Assembly (NCBI GenBank): GCA_963921825.1
Contig: OY997588.1
Span: forward strand, 10,058,001 to 10,122,000
Direction: 5' to 3'
Source: Erodium maritimum
Lineage: Eukaryota > Streptophyta > Magnoliopsida > Geraniales > Geraniaceae
DNA length: 64,000 nt
The notes below the pieces were generated by a model. The model ran no database searches. It was not told the origin of the DNA and saw only the letters and a program-made list of their open reading frames with translations. Below, one piece after another: positions 11,962 through 21,959 of the stretch. The first letter of the stretch is position 1. Every line of letters starts with the position of its first letter. The position numbers were made by a program, and so were the translations under genes.

Positions 11962-13950
11962 TTACCAAAAATCGTTGCAGGAACATTTTCCATTTCTGAA
12001 GTGATGATAACGCACACGGTCTCTAACGATGATCTCCCGATTGTATAGTGTTGAAATGAGTTTGGTTGCAGAATGGCAATCCTGACAGACCCTTAGGTTC
12101 TTCACTAAGCGAATGGTTGTTCCTGGTGGAGTGTTAAGGAGTGCAAAACCAATTGCAAGCTTTTCACTATGGTGCTCAAGGGCACTTTCCTTCTCCTCTT
12201 CTTCGATATCAAACAGAACCTGCGAGCAATCCGGTGAATACCCTTCCATCCTCAGCTTCTCAAGCATCTCACTGACCATGGAATAGATCTCCTTCATCTG
12301 TGGATGTGATCCCTCACCCATTTGAAATTTATGAACAACTCCATCTAAATCAATCATGCTCGTTCCTGGGTTTGTTTTGATTCCCCTCTCCTTCATTAGC
12401 TTCCGAACATTTGCAACATCATCCCATCGCCCAGCTTGGGCATATATGTTTGATAATAATGCATATCGCCCGCTATTTTGTGGTTCTAACTCGAGCAAAA
12501 GCTCCCCTATTTTCTCACCCAGCTCCACATTTCCATGTATCCTGCAACCACCTAACAGTGCTCCAAAGACAGCAGCATTGGGTTTGACCGGCATTATGTT
12601 TATGAGCTCCTCTGCCTCTGCAAAGAGACCTGCTCTCCCAAAAAGGTCAACCATACACCCATAATGCTCCACCTCAGGCTCAATGCCGAACACATTCTTC
12701 ATGGAATCTAGAATCGATAGACCTTCTTCAACCCAACCTGCATGAGCACAAGCATTTAGGACATTCACAAATGTGATTTCGTTTGGTTTCATATTTTCCT
12801 CTTGCATTTTCTCAAAAAGACCAACTGCATCAGCTGCACGACCGTGTAGAGCAAGCCCTCCTATCATGGCATTCCAAGTGAACACTTGTTTTGATTTGAC
12901 ATTCTCAAAAACCTCCCAGGCCATGTCAAGGCGCCCACATTTGGCATACATGTCAACCAAAGCAGCTCCCAACACTGAATCCACCTGAATTGACTTCCTC
13001 CTTGCATAAGCGTGAATCCACCGTCCTTGATCAAGAGCCCCGACGTTGGCACAAGCAGCAAGCGCGCTCGAAAGGATGAACTTCTTAAGCCCCATTTTCT
13101 CTGCCTGCATCAATTGGAAGACCTCTAAAGCCTCTTGAAAGCACCCATTTTTCACATACCCATCAACCATTGCACTCCATGATATTTCATCTCTTTCCCC
13201 CATTTCATCAAAAATCTCCCTTGCAGCCTCAACCATCCCACATTTTGCTAACCCAGTGATGATAGCGTTCCAGGACCCAACATTTCTCTGAGGCATTTTC
13301 TCGAACAGTTCCTTTGCAGCCTCAATGTCTCCACTTTTAATGTACCCATGAATCATAGCGTTGTAACACACTGCATCGGCAACTCCACCCTCATCAAGCA
13401 TCCTCTGAGCATCGCTCACAAGCCCAAAAGAAGCATACATCTGAATCCCGGAACTTTTAACATGCCCATCTCCACAAAACCCCAGTTTCACCACATGGGA
13501 ATGAATCTGAACTCCTTCTCTCTCCGCCCCCGTCTCGGCACAAGCCTTGAGCACCGTCGGAAAGGTGAACTTGTTGGGCCAAGAATCCACACCCACCATG
13601 TCAAAGTACAAGTACACAACCCTCCAGGGCTCGTTGTTGGCCAGGCAAGCATTGATCAGGGTGTTCCAAACGAAGACATTCGGTTTGGGGACGGAATTGA
13701 AGAGCTTGGAGGCCGAATCGTAGGAGAAGAAGCGACGATTGGCGTAGTACTTGAGCAAAGTTCCGGCCAAGTAGTGGTCCTGAAAGTGGCCGGTCCGCAA
13801 GGAGAAGGCGTGGGCTTGCTTGAGATGGTGCGGAGAATTGCTGCATCGGGAGTGGATGAGATTGAGGAGTGCCTTCTGCGAGAGCTTGGAGGTGGGTGTG
13901 AGGGCGAGCTCTGGAGAGAGAGTTGTGGTGGTGGTGGTGGGTGTGCTCAT
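11962..13950 (-). CDS. Pentatricopeptide repeat protein, PLS class with E and DYW domains
   Basis: Single-exon ORF of 662 residues, typical of plant organelle RNA-editing PPR proteins, which bind one RNA site through the repeats and use the DYW domain as a zinc-dependent cytidine deaminase (family knowledge). The sequence shows successive repeats with FVWNTLINACLANNEPW, VGSWNAIITGLAKCG, ISWSAMVDGYVKNG and FTWNAMIGGLALHG, then E/E+ motifs (NAAVFGALLGGCRIHG, YALLSNIYAQAGRW). The DYW domain has the deaminase HSE signature (HHSEKLAIGFALL) and CQDCHSATK. The C-terminus is CSCNDFW rather than the canonical DYW. The N-terminus has a run of threonines and no clear transit peptide. The large antisense ORF at 13348-13953 is a shadow. 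Orthologue and edited site cannot be named from sequence alone. Confidence 0.95.
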   Translation of the reverse strand: MSTPTTTTTTLSPELALTPTSKLSQKALLNLIHSRCSNSPHHLKQAHAFSLRTGHFQDHYLAGTLLKYYANRRFFSYDSASKLFNSVPKPNVFVWNTLINACLANNEPWRVVYLYFDMVGVDSWPNKFTFPTVLKACAETGAEREGVQIHSHVVKLGFCGDGHVKSSGIQMYASFGLVSDAQRMLDEGGVADAVCYNAMIHGYIKSGDIEAAKELFEKMPQRNVGSWNAIITGLAKCGMVEAAREIFDEMGERDEISWSAMVDGYVKNGCFQEALEVFQLMQAEKMGLKKFILSSALAACANVGALDQGRWIHAYARRKSIQVDSVLGAALVDMYAKCGRLDMAWEVFENVKSKQVFTWNAMIGGLALHGRAADAVGLFEKMQEENMKPNEITFVNVLNACAHAGWVEEGLSILDSMKNVFGIEPEVEHYGCMVDLFGRAGLFAEAEELINIMPVKPNAAVFGALLGGCRIHGNVELGEKIGELLLELEPQNSGRYALLSNIYAQAGRWDDVANVRKLMKERGIKTNPGTSMIDLDGVVHKFQMGEGSHPQMKEIYSMVSEMLEKLRMEGYSPDCSQVLFDIEEEEKESALEHHSEKLAIGFALLNTPPGTTIRLVKNLRVCQDCHSATKLISTLYNREIIVRDRVRYHHFRNGKCSCNDFW

Positions 13951-14958
13951 TGAAGCAATTCTATTCAGAAAAAATTACCAGTTCCCACCAATTGACTAAT
14001 TGAGGCAGGATAGCGAGCAGCACCAGTTTCATCTTCACTTTACATCCATATCTTCTTTGGGTTCAGTGGCGGGGAGAAGATTTGGTTGTACCAGGAGGAA
14101 TTATCCAGGATTATATTTGTCTGACTGTTGGTTTAATACTTAATGGTCTTTTATAGTATCAGGGATAAGATGAGTGGTTAGTGGGTTTCGGGCTTATGGG
14201 GAATCGGTGAGGGCAAGTATTTTGAAAGAATTATATCATTGAAAACTGGTATATAATTAATGCAAGTGGGAGTAAATACCAATAAATTTAAATTGGTAAT
14301 TAATGTCATAGATAAATATTAAATACCCATGATTTAGCCATGTATTGGGCCGGTTAGTAAATTAATTGTATAAAATACTATTCTATTTTTGAATTTTTTA
14401 TGTAATTAATAAAATTAAGCTTATACAATTTTACAGTAATAAATTATTATTTAATTGATGAAAATACAAATTTATAATTATTGTTTAAAGTTGGTATGTA
14501 ACTAATACAATTAATTGTATACAAATATATTTGACCATTTATATTTATTATGTTTTAATATTTACTGATATATTAGGATAACATATTACTATAATTTTAT
14601 TATGTTTATATTTGATATTTGTAATGAAAAATTCATACCTAAAATTAAAATTTTAATATATTTTACAATTTGATTATATATACATAATATATTAATTATT
14701 AAAAATAATAAAAAATAAAATCCGCCTAGGCCCCGATTAGTCCCCGCCTAACGCTTAGGGGACCTTGTCGCCCGACTAGCGCCTAACGTCTTTTACAACC
14801 ATGCTTTTATACATTTTTTTTTATCATTTTTTTTAATTTCATGAACTGTATTAAACCATGGGAGATGAGGAAGGCCAAATTGTCTGGCTGCAGAAGGAGG
14901 TCCATCACTCCTCAGTGACGTTACAAATACAGGCTCAGGGCACCTATGCGTATGGTTA
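13951..14958. other. Intergenic AT-rich DNA with one GC-rich repeat-like patch
   Basis: No gene seen. Mostly AT-rich low-complexity DNA from 14200 to 14700. A sharply different patch at 14721-14805 has repeated CCTAGGCC, CGCCTAACG, GCGCCTAACG and CCGACTAG-like words, resembling the end of a plant transposon, but no partner end was found. Confidence 0.4.
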
Positions 14959-16900
14959 GAGCAACTATAACGGTCATTGTTTAGTCGTTGTAGGTACGTC
15001 GATGTAGGCTCTGTAACAGTTTGTTGCCATGGCTAGTCGGCGTGGTTTGGGGTGCCGTCGCAGGTGGTCGCCTCAGCTTTCTGCAACGACGTGACTAGTT
15101 GTCGTTGGCCCAACGGCTAGTCGGCGGCCCAACCCCAAGCCGACACATGGCGACGTTAGTTTTTAAAAAAAATAATAATTTTATCCTATAAATACACAAA
15201 GACCTCTACTCCAAATTCACACATTTCTCCACTACACTTTTTCCTTCACATCCTCTTCTCTCAAACTTAGTTCTTTAATTTTTCTTCTTTTATCCATGGA
15301 TCGTTTTTGAACATAGGCAAAGTTACAGAAAATGACTCATGAAGAAATAGAAGAAACGATGGGAAGGATGACCGCAACAACAACGAAACGAATTCAAGAC
15401 ATTCTTTTGAAAAATATACATCCAAGGGCAAAAGATGAGGAGGCCGAGGGTTCCCAATCAAGCAGATCAACCCGACGGGTTTCAACGGATGTTGAACCTC
15501 AACACTCCCAACAACTCTTTCATATGGTCTAGTTTCAACCCAAGCGTTTTCAATCGTTACATGCAACATGGTTTCAACCCAGGTTCATTCATCCCAGGTA
15601 CTTTCAACCCCTCATCTTTCGTTTCATTTACTAATTTTTTTGATGTAAAGTATCAATTTTTTTATTATTATAAAGGTTGTTAAATGAATTTCAACCCATG
15701 CCAGTTCAACCCCCCTCATTTCAACTTATGTCCCAATTATTTCGGCTATCTCGAGGCCGATGGATCACAACAGCACAGCGACACCTAGATATTGTCTTAA
15801 TCGTCCTTTTTCGTCCCCTTCCAATGAAGGTCGCCAACTTATAGAAAAAATGGACCCCTGATGCGGACAAGAACCTTATACATGTCTGTTTATACGCACG
15901 TCCAAAGACTCTTCGAATGGAAACCAACAAAATGGTAGTACCTTTTGGGGCTCAACTGTTAGACAATACAACGAAGGAGGCATTATCTGGAATTCGGATG
16001 GAAAGCAATAAAGAACCACTGGGTACAGACGGTGTCATCGGGTGCGGAGGTACCACAACATTTTGAAGAAGATGAAGGACGAAAACCAAAGTGGTTACAA
16101 CGAGCAAATGTACATCACCGAGGCCAAACAGATGTACGTTGACACAATGAAGAAGGACGAACCGAAGACTTTCTATCTCGATCATTGGTACGACATTTTG
16201 ATGTACGAGGAGCAGTTTACGCGGAGGAAGGCACGACTGATTATGTACGCCGAAAATGGTTGGATATGAAGTTAAGGCTTACAACTCAACCCCACCCAAT
16301 TGTTCTCCCACCGATGATGAAGATATTACATCTCTTGGTGGTGAGTCCCAACCGAATTGGGTATCCTCCGATCTGAAGAGGAAGCTAGTGGCCCTTCACA
16401 TGTAAAAGAGCAATCGTTGGGCAAGAAGTCCACGAAGAGGAAGGAGAATTGTCTCCAAGATCAAGTCAATGTAGTGGCCAACATGGAACGAGCAAAGGCA
16501 AAGCATGATCGGACAACGAACGAGAAGGCGGACAAAATCATGATGCTGACCAACAAATGACATGAATTATTCAACAAATACAAACAAATACAGCAATATG
16601 ACATGTCAAGGTTCACCGATGAGGAGATGGACCGAAACACATTAATATTGTCTGAGTTGTGGGAAACATGTGGTTGGATCAAGACTCATACGAATGAGCT
16701 CTCGGATGAATGATGTGTTGATTGGATTGTATGCTTCAATTCATATTTTTGGGGTTATATTATTTCTGTGATGAATAAAAGTTGAAGTTTATTTTTATTT
16801 ATTTTATTATTAAATATATTTCAATTTTTTAATATTTATTATTTTAAATCAAAAATTAATAAATTAAACAAAATACTAATCCAGCAAACCATGAGTCCCT
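14959..16900 (+). pseudogene. Decayed PIF/Harbinger element carrying a Myb/NAM-like ORF1
   Basis: The 5' end GAGCAACTATAACGG at 14959 follows TTA, the usual Harbinger target site, and resembles the end of the intact element at 19416. A TATAAATA box at 15187-15194 precedes broken reading frames. Recognisable pieces on plus: a start at 15332, a KKWTPDADKNLIH segment near 15847, and 16042-16269, which contains RRYHNILKKMKDENQSGYNE and FYLDHWYDIL. The spacing is that of the Myb/trihelix-like ORF1 protein of plant Harbinger elements (often annotated 'NAM-associated' or 'glutathione S-transferase T3-like'). A lysine-rich tail follows to about 16560. The frame is broken by several stops and shifts. 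No 3' terminal repeat was found; about 16900 is an estimate. Confidence 0.7.
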
Positions 16901-17293
16901 TGCCAAGTTTCTCCAGACACATTATTCTACACAATCAGTCTATAAACTCCAAACTTTAAGTCTCATCATTATACATGTTCCCACAATTACATAGCAATTA
17001 ATTGACAAAAAAAAATTCAAAAATAAGGCTTACATGTGATCATCCCATAGGGTGTTTTGGGCCCGGCAACGGGCAACCATCTCCGGCTTTCCGCTCATGC
17101 CAAGGTTGGCAACACGAACCGGCAGCTGCACGCGACTTTTACCCCGACCCCACATCCTCTTGCTACTATATCACAAGATCACGACACTCTACCTTAAATT
17201 TTTCACATGCTCCCCAACAGTGTTAGAACCTCAATTATTACTATGCACTACAACTGATAACGTGATTTTACAAATCTTATCGATAGGTACCCC

Positions 17294-17300
17294 TATATAT
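17294..17300 (+). promoter_or_regulatory. Candidate TATA box of the P450 gene
   Basis: TATATAT about 157 bp upstream of the P450 ATG, in CCCCTATATATCATCCCGTG. This is the best TATA candidate in the upstream region; it is not proven to be used. Confidence 0.35.
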
Positions 17301-17456
17301 CATCCCGTGCATGTGTTGTGTGATGTAACCAGGGTCATTTTACGTAATTTTCTCTACCTGTCTTATCCAAGGACGTACTTATGATATTTCCTCACTATCG
17401 AGTGTTGCCCATAAAACCAAACCTAACCTCTTCCCATTCTTCACCCAACTATTCCA

Positions 17457-18974
17457 ATGTTGCTGCCAATATTGCTCATCTCTTTCTTCTTCTTCTTCCT
17501 CTTCCATTGGAGAAGAAACAGCAACTCCCCGATCCCAAACTGGCCCGTTCTCGGGATGCTCCCGTCGCTTCTCTGCAACATGACTTGCTTCCACGACTAC
17601 GTCACCAAGGTTCTGAACCAGAGTGGCGGCACATGTTCCTTCAACGGCCCTTGCTTCTCCAACATCCATTTCATCTTCACCAGCGACCCCATCAACATCC
17701 ACTACATCCTCAGCCGGAACTTCTCCAACTACCCCAAAGGCCCCGACTTCAGGAAGATCTTCGACTCTCTAGGAGACGGGGTTCTTGGCGCCGAATCGGA
17801 TTCTTGGAAGTTCCAGAGGAGACTGACCCATTGGTTCCTCATGCACACCAAGTTCCACCTCTTCCTCCAGAGAACCGTTCAGGACAAAGTAGCCAACAGC
17901 CTTGTTCCCGTACTCGAGCACGTGCGCGTGCACGACATTGAGGTGGACCTGCAAGACGTGCTTCAAAGGATGAACTTCGACATCATCTGCTCCCTCATCC
18001 TCGGCTGCGACTCCACCTGCCTCTCCGTTGACTTCCCCGAAGCTCCTTACGAGAAGGCTTTCAATGACATGGAGGAGGCTATCTTGCACCGACATATCAC
18101 GCCGGAGATGTATTGGAAGCTGCAACGACGGCTTCAGTTCGGACAAGAGAAGAAGATGAGCAGAGCTCTCGACATACTCGACGCTTTCATCTACCGATGT
18201 ATCCAAGCGAAGAAAGACAGCCGAACCCTAATAATGGAGAAAGAAGAAGAAGTCAGCTTTGACTTCTTGACGGCTTATCTGATGGAGGAAGAAGCTGTGA
18301 AGGAATGGGACAATGGAGGCTTCACAGAACAGGACAAGTTCCTCAGAGACTCCGTGAGCAATCTCATGGTGGCCGGAAGAGATACAACAAGCGCAGCCAT
18401 GTCCTGGTTCTTCTGGCTCATAGGAACAAACCCATCAGTTGAAAGCAAGATCATGGAAGAGATGGAACAAAAGCTCAAAAAAGACACCCTTTTCAGTGCA
18501 CAAGACGTTAGCGAACTTGTTTATCTACATGCATCCCTATGCGAGACGCTGAGGCTGTACCCGTCCGTGCCTTTTAATCACAAGGCTTCACTGCTACCGG
18601 ACACTCTTCCTAGTGGCCATCGGGTCGGTGCGAACACGAAGATGTTCATATCGTTCTACTCCATGGCAAGGATGGAACATCTGTGGGGGAAAGATTGCTT
18701 GGAGTTCAAGCCAGAGAGATGGATCTCGGACAAGGGTGAGATAGTGCACGTGCCGTCTTACAAGTTCACAGCGTTCAACGCTGGACCGAGGAGCTGTTTG
18801 GGTAAGGACATGAGTTTTGTGCAGATGAAACTGGTTGTAGTGTCTATCTTGTCTAGATATCACATCCAAGTCGTGGGAGGCCAGTGTGTGTCCCCAACCA
18901 ACTCTGTTTTGCTCCATATGAAACATGGACTCAAGGTTAGGGTTAGAGTTAGGGTTACAAGAGATACTAGATGA
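17457..18974 (+). CDS. CYP96A: Cytochrome P450, CYP96 family (mid-chain alkane hydroxylase-like)
   Basis: Intronless ORF of 505 residues, full length for the family. CYP96A15/MAH1 of Arabidopsis hydroxylates wax alkanes to secondary alcohols and ketones in the ER (family knowledge; substrate here is inferred). Visible parts: hydrophobic N-terminal anchor (LLPILLISFFFFFLFHW), PNWPVLGMLP hinge, YPKGPDF motif of the CYP86/96 clan, I-helix AGRDTTSAA near residues 306-313, ExxR ETLR near 363, FKPERW near 417, and haem loop FNAGPRSCLGKD with Cys near 446. All catalytic residues are present, so the gene looks functional. The last residues (KVRVRVRVTRDTR) are encoded by TTAGGG-like repeats and are slightly extended relative to the usual end. 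CYP94 or CYP86 membership is less likely. Confidence 0.93.
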   Translation: MLLPILLISFFFFFLFHWRRNSNSPIPNWPVLGMLPSLLCNMTCFHDYVTKVLNQSGGTCSFNGPCFSNIHFIFTSDPINIHYILSRNFSNYPKGPDFRKIFDSLGDGVLGAESDSWKFQRRLTHWFLMHTKFHLFLQRTVQDKVANSLVPVLEHVRVHDIEVDLQDVLQRMNFDIICSLILGCDSTCLSVDFPEAPYEKAFNDMEEAILHRHITPEMYWKLQRRLQFGQEKKMSRALDILDAFIYRCIQAKKDSRTLIMEKEEEVSFDFLTAYLMEEEAVKEWDNGGFTEQDKFLRDSVSNLMVAGRDTTSAAMSWFFWLIGTNPSVESKIMEEMEQKLKKDTLFSAQDVSELVYLHASLCETLRLYPSVPFNHKASLLPDTLPSGHRVGANTKMFISFYSMARMEHLWGKDCLEFKPERWISDKGEIVHVPSYKFTAFNAGPRSCLGKDMSFVQMKLVVVSILSRYHIQVVGGQCVSPTNSVLLHMKHGLKVRVRVRVTRDTR

Positions 18975-19415
18975 GCTACAACATGGATTGTGTTATCATG
19001 CATTTGTTTCTTAAAGCACTATTAAGTCTGTAATAATTCTTAACACTTGCTAGTATTAGTAACTAGCTCGAAAGTTAAGGTGTATGTACGTGTTATGATT
19101 ATATATATAATATATGTGCTTATATTTTCTTCAAAAACCGGTGTTGTATGTAAAAATGTAATTTAGAATGAGCACCTTTGGGCGAGGTAATCACGTCCTG
19201 GTAAACTTTCAGCCCTGGTTGGTTCAACTTCAACTCATCTCCTCGAAGCACGAACATGTATATGTCCCCTATATATTAGAGCAACAAGCCATGGTCCTTA
19301 ATTATCTACTATAGACGTGCCTACAAAGTCACTGTGACACGATAAAGTGAAAACCTCCGATCCACATATCAAAGTTGGCAGACACTGTGGATCCGTATAG
19401 ATACTACAGCCCTAA
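18975..19415. other. P450 3' flank
   Basis: Non-coding. Includes the presumed 3' UTR of the P450, a short TA-rich tract near 19100, and the TAA (19413-19415) that forms the left target duplication of the adjacent Harbinger element. Confidence 0.5.
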
Positions 19416-21554
19416 GAGCAAGGACAACGGGTCGCGCCCGCTCCCCGCCCCGCGCGCGCCGGGAACGCTCCCCGCTGGCCGATCCGCTGCAGACGCGAAA
19501 ATTCGCGTTCCCGCTCCCCATTTCCGCGCTCCCACTCCCCGATCTCCCGCTCCCGCTCCCTGATGCCTGGCCGAGCGCGTTGGACGCGCCCTGGCCTGCG
19601 CTGGCAGCTCCTGGTGGCGCCACGTGTCCCGACCGTTGGCAACGGTCACTCCAACGGCTAATTTTTTTTTTAATTCAAAAATCAGATAAAATCATCCCTA
19701 TAAATACCCAACCCCATTTCTCATTTTTTTCACACCATTCTCTATTTTCACTCTTTCATTCTCACTTCCTACTCGTTATTTTCGAAAATGTCCGACGACG
19801 AGGTTATGTCCGACGCTGAGGAGATGACGTACGAGGAGCTGGCTCCCCGGATGCCGACGCATGCGGAGATGGCAGCCCAACTGCCGACATATGAGGAGAT
19901 GGCAGCCCAAATGCAGCCAGTTGTGCGACGTTTCCGGCGGATGATGGAGAGGCAGATGCAGGCAGTAATGCCAAGGGTCCATAGGGCCATCCGTGGGGAA
20001 CCAATGCGCCGAGAGATTAACAGAAATCGTGCGGAAGCCCACATCCAATTGATGGCGAACTATTTTGACGAACAACCCCTATATGGCCCTGAAATGTTCA
20101 GGCGTCGGTTCCGTATGTGCAGACCACTTTTCCAACGGATTATGAACGCGGTGAAGGCTCACGACCCTTACTTCATTGGATGGAGGCCCGACGCTGCCTC
20201 ACGGCCGGGCTTATCAACGGAGCAGAAGTGCACCGCCGCTATACGGATGCTTGCGTATGGGTCCTCGGCCGATTCATTGGACGAAACTCTGCGCATTGGG
20301 GTAAGCACCATACTTGAATGTTTACGTAAGTTTTGCAAGGCCATCATTGAGGTATTCGGAGCCGAGTATCAGCGTACACCCACACCTGCTGACATGGACC
20401 GCTTACTCCGAGAAGGGTATGGTCGAGGGTTTCCCGGAATGGCGGGGAGTCTTGACTGTATGCATTGGAAGTGGAAGAACTGCCCAACCGAAGCGCAAGG
20501 AGCCCATGGACGGGGAAGTCACCACAGGGAGAAGACGATTATGCTTGAAGCTGTAGCGTCCCGTGATTTATGGATTTGGCATGCATTTTTCGGGATGGCT
20601 GGATCGAACAACGACATCAACGTCCTCAACCACAGCCACTTATTCCAAGACGCTTACTACGGCCAAGAACTTGCTGTTGAGTACTACATTAACGGCCATC
20701 GGTACGACCGACCTTATTACTTGGTGGACGGCATTTACCCAGCATGGGCACGGTTCGTGAAGACTATTCGACATCCCTACGAGCCCAAAGAGAAGTTGTT
20801 TGCTAGATGCCAAGAAGGTGCTCGGAAAGATATTGAAAGGGATTTTGGAGTACTTCAAGCAAGGTGGCACATCATCTCCCGTCCCGCTCGTAGTTGGAGC
20901 AAACACACTTTGGCTGATATCATGCACACTTGCATAATTCTACACAACATGATTGTAGAGGATGAGCGCGACCGGTACGAGTATGGGGAGGAGGAGTTGT
21001 TGTGGGCGCAACCTCCAGAAAGGCCGAATTGGATACCACCGGAACGATGGCACCACGGACCAGGGCCATTGCCATACCAGCAACGAGTGGATGCTCAACA
21101 AAGTGTCATAAATCCTGAGATTCACCATCAACTACAACAAGATCTTATGGAGCACTTATGGGATTGCTTTGGAGCCGGTTTCCATGACGACGACGAGTAG
21201 TCGTTTGTGCTCTTGGAGCTGGTTTGTTTTGGGTTGTATTAAAAGGAGTTGAATAAAATTAGAAGTTCATTTATATTCGTGTTGAATTTATTAATTATTG
21301 ATTGTCATTAATTATTGCTTTCCAAAATTGTTTAAATGATGACTAAATTAAACGGTTTCTGATAACGGATTAAATAAAACAGGAAAATATCAAATAATAA
21401 TCCAGTCAGCACTGTTCTGCACTCCCAGGACCTCAAGGTCCTTTCTGTTGCAAAACACCCACTTTTCTGCACTCCTACTCCCTGACTTTTGTCCAGTCAG
21501 CACAAGGTCTGCACTCCCACTCCCTGACCAAGGTCCTTTCTGTTGTACATGCTC
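19416..21554 (+). mobile_element. Structurally complete PIF/Harbinger transposon (transposase only)
   Basis: A 2139 bp element with imperfect terminal inverted repeats (GAGCAAGGACAACGGG at 19416; GAGCATGTACAACAGA on minus at 21554, 12 of 16 matching). It is flanked by TAA at 19413-19415 and 21555-21557, the Harbinger target duplication. Subterminal CTCCC-rich repeats lie at 19435-19560 and 21400-21535. A TATAAATA box at 19699-19706 sits about 85 bp before the transposase ATG. It encodes only the transposase; no ORF1 is inside. The intact frame and ends suggest a fairly recent insertion. Confidence 0.92.
19788..21200 (+). CDS. Harbinger transposase (DDE_Tnp_4 / HARBI1-like nuclease)
   Basis: Uninterrupted ORF of 470 residues. 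The catalytic triad of this superfamily is visible: Asp about 223 in GSLDCMHWKWKNC, Asp about 276 in GSNNDINVLNHS, Glu about 350 in DIERDFGVLQARWHI. EAVASRDLWIWHAFFG and the helix-turn-helix-like N-terminal half (FRRRFRMCRPLFQRI) are typical. Residues about 12-42 contain a degenerate tandem repeat (TYEELAPRMP / THAEMAAQLP / TYEEMAAQMQ), which I do not recognise as a standard family feature. Plant Harbinger transposases usually need a separate ORF1 Myb-like partner for nuclear import and DNA binding. That partner is absent here but occurs as relics at 14959, 30279 and 37740. GC-richer than surrounding host introns. Confidence 0.93.
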   Translation: MSDDEVMSDAEEMTYEELAPRMPTHAEMAAQLPTYEEMAAQMQPVVRRFRRMMERQMQAVMPRVHRAIRGEPMRREINRNRAEAHIQLMANYFDEQPLYGPEMFRRRFRMCRPLFQRIMNAVKAHDPYFIGWRPDAASRPGLSTEQKCTAAIRMLAYGSSADSLDETLRIGVSTILECLRKFCKAIIEVFGAEYQRTPTPADMDRLLREGYGRGFPGMAGSLDCMHWKWKNCPTEAQGAHGRGSHHREKTIMLEAVASRDLWIWHAFFGMAGSNNDINVLNHSHLFQDAYYGQELAVEYYINGHRYDRPYYLVDGIYPAWARFVKTIRHPYEPKEKLFARCQEGARKDIERDFGVLQARWHIISRPARSWSKHTLADIMHTCIILHNMIVEDERDRYEYGEEELLWAQPPERPNWIPPERWHHGPGPLPYQQRVDAQQSVINPEIHHQLQQDLMEHLWDCFGAGFHDDDE

Positions 21555-21557
21555 TAA

Positions 21558-21954
21558 GAGCATCTACTTTGGACTTTGGAGAGCGTATGTTGGGCCATCC
21601 AGTTTGGCGTAGAATCGTGGTATGTTCGCACCGCTAATTCGTACGGATTATATATTTTTGGCATCGAATCTTTGAAACTGCGTAATCGACGTCGAGGAAT
21701 CTACATACTCTGACGTCAGTCCATTTGACGGATTCAGAACCAATCGAATTCGAACCCAATGAATTGTAGGCCGACGCATGACGAGAGTTTCGAGTTCAAA
21801 GTTTGGCGTCAACTCTTCGTCTTCTTCACGTATTTCTGATTCCTCTGCAACTGATGCCAGTGTTTCTCCACCCAACCACGACAATCTCATCATCGGCGTT
21901 TCTCCACCCAGCCATCTCTTACTACCGCCGTTTCTCCATCAGTGGCCAACAACG
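21558..21954 (+). mobile_element. 5' part of a second Harbinger-type element, split by gypsy insertion
   Basis: Begins GAGCATCTACTTTGG immediately after the TAA that also closes the preceding element. Its sequence (for example GACGTCAGTCCATTTGACGG near 21711) is similar to a second copy at 35483-35740. It stops at the gypsy target duplication AGAAC (21955-21959) and resumes at 30279. Short ORFs here are not convincing proteins. Confidence 0.7.
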
Positions 21955-21959
21955 AGAAC

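Noticed and set aside
13348-13953. Plus-strand 201-residue ORF
   Set aside because: Exact antisense shadow of the PPR gene.
19369-19649. Several GC-rich ORFs on both strands
   Set aside because: They lie in the repetitive 5' subterminal region of the Harbinger element and have no protein-like conservation.
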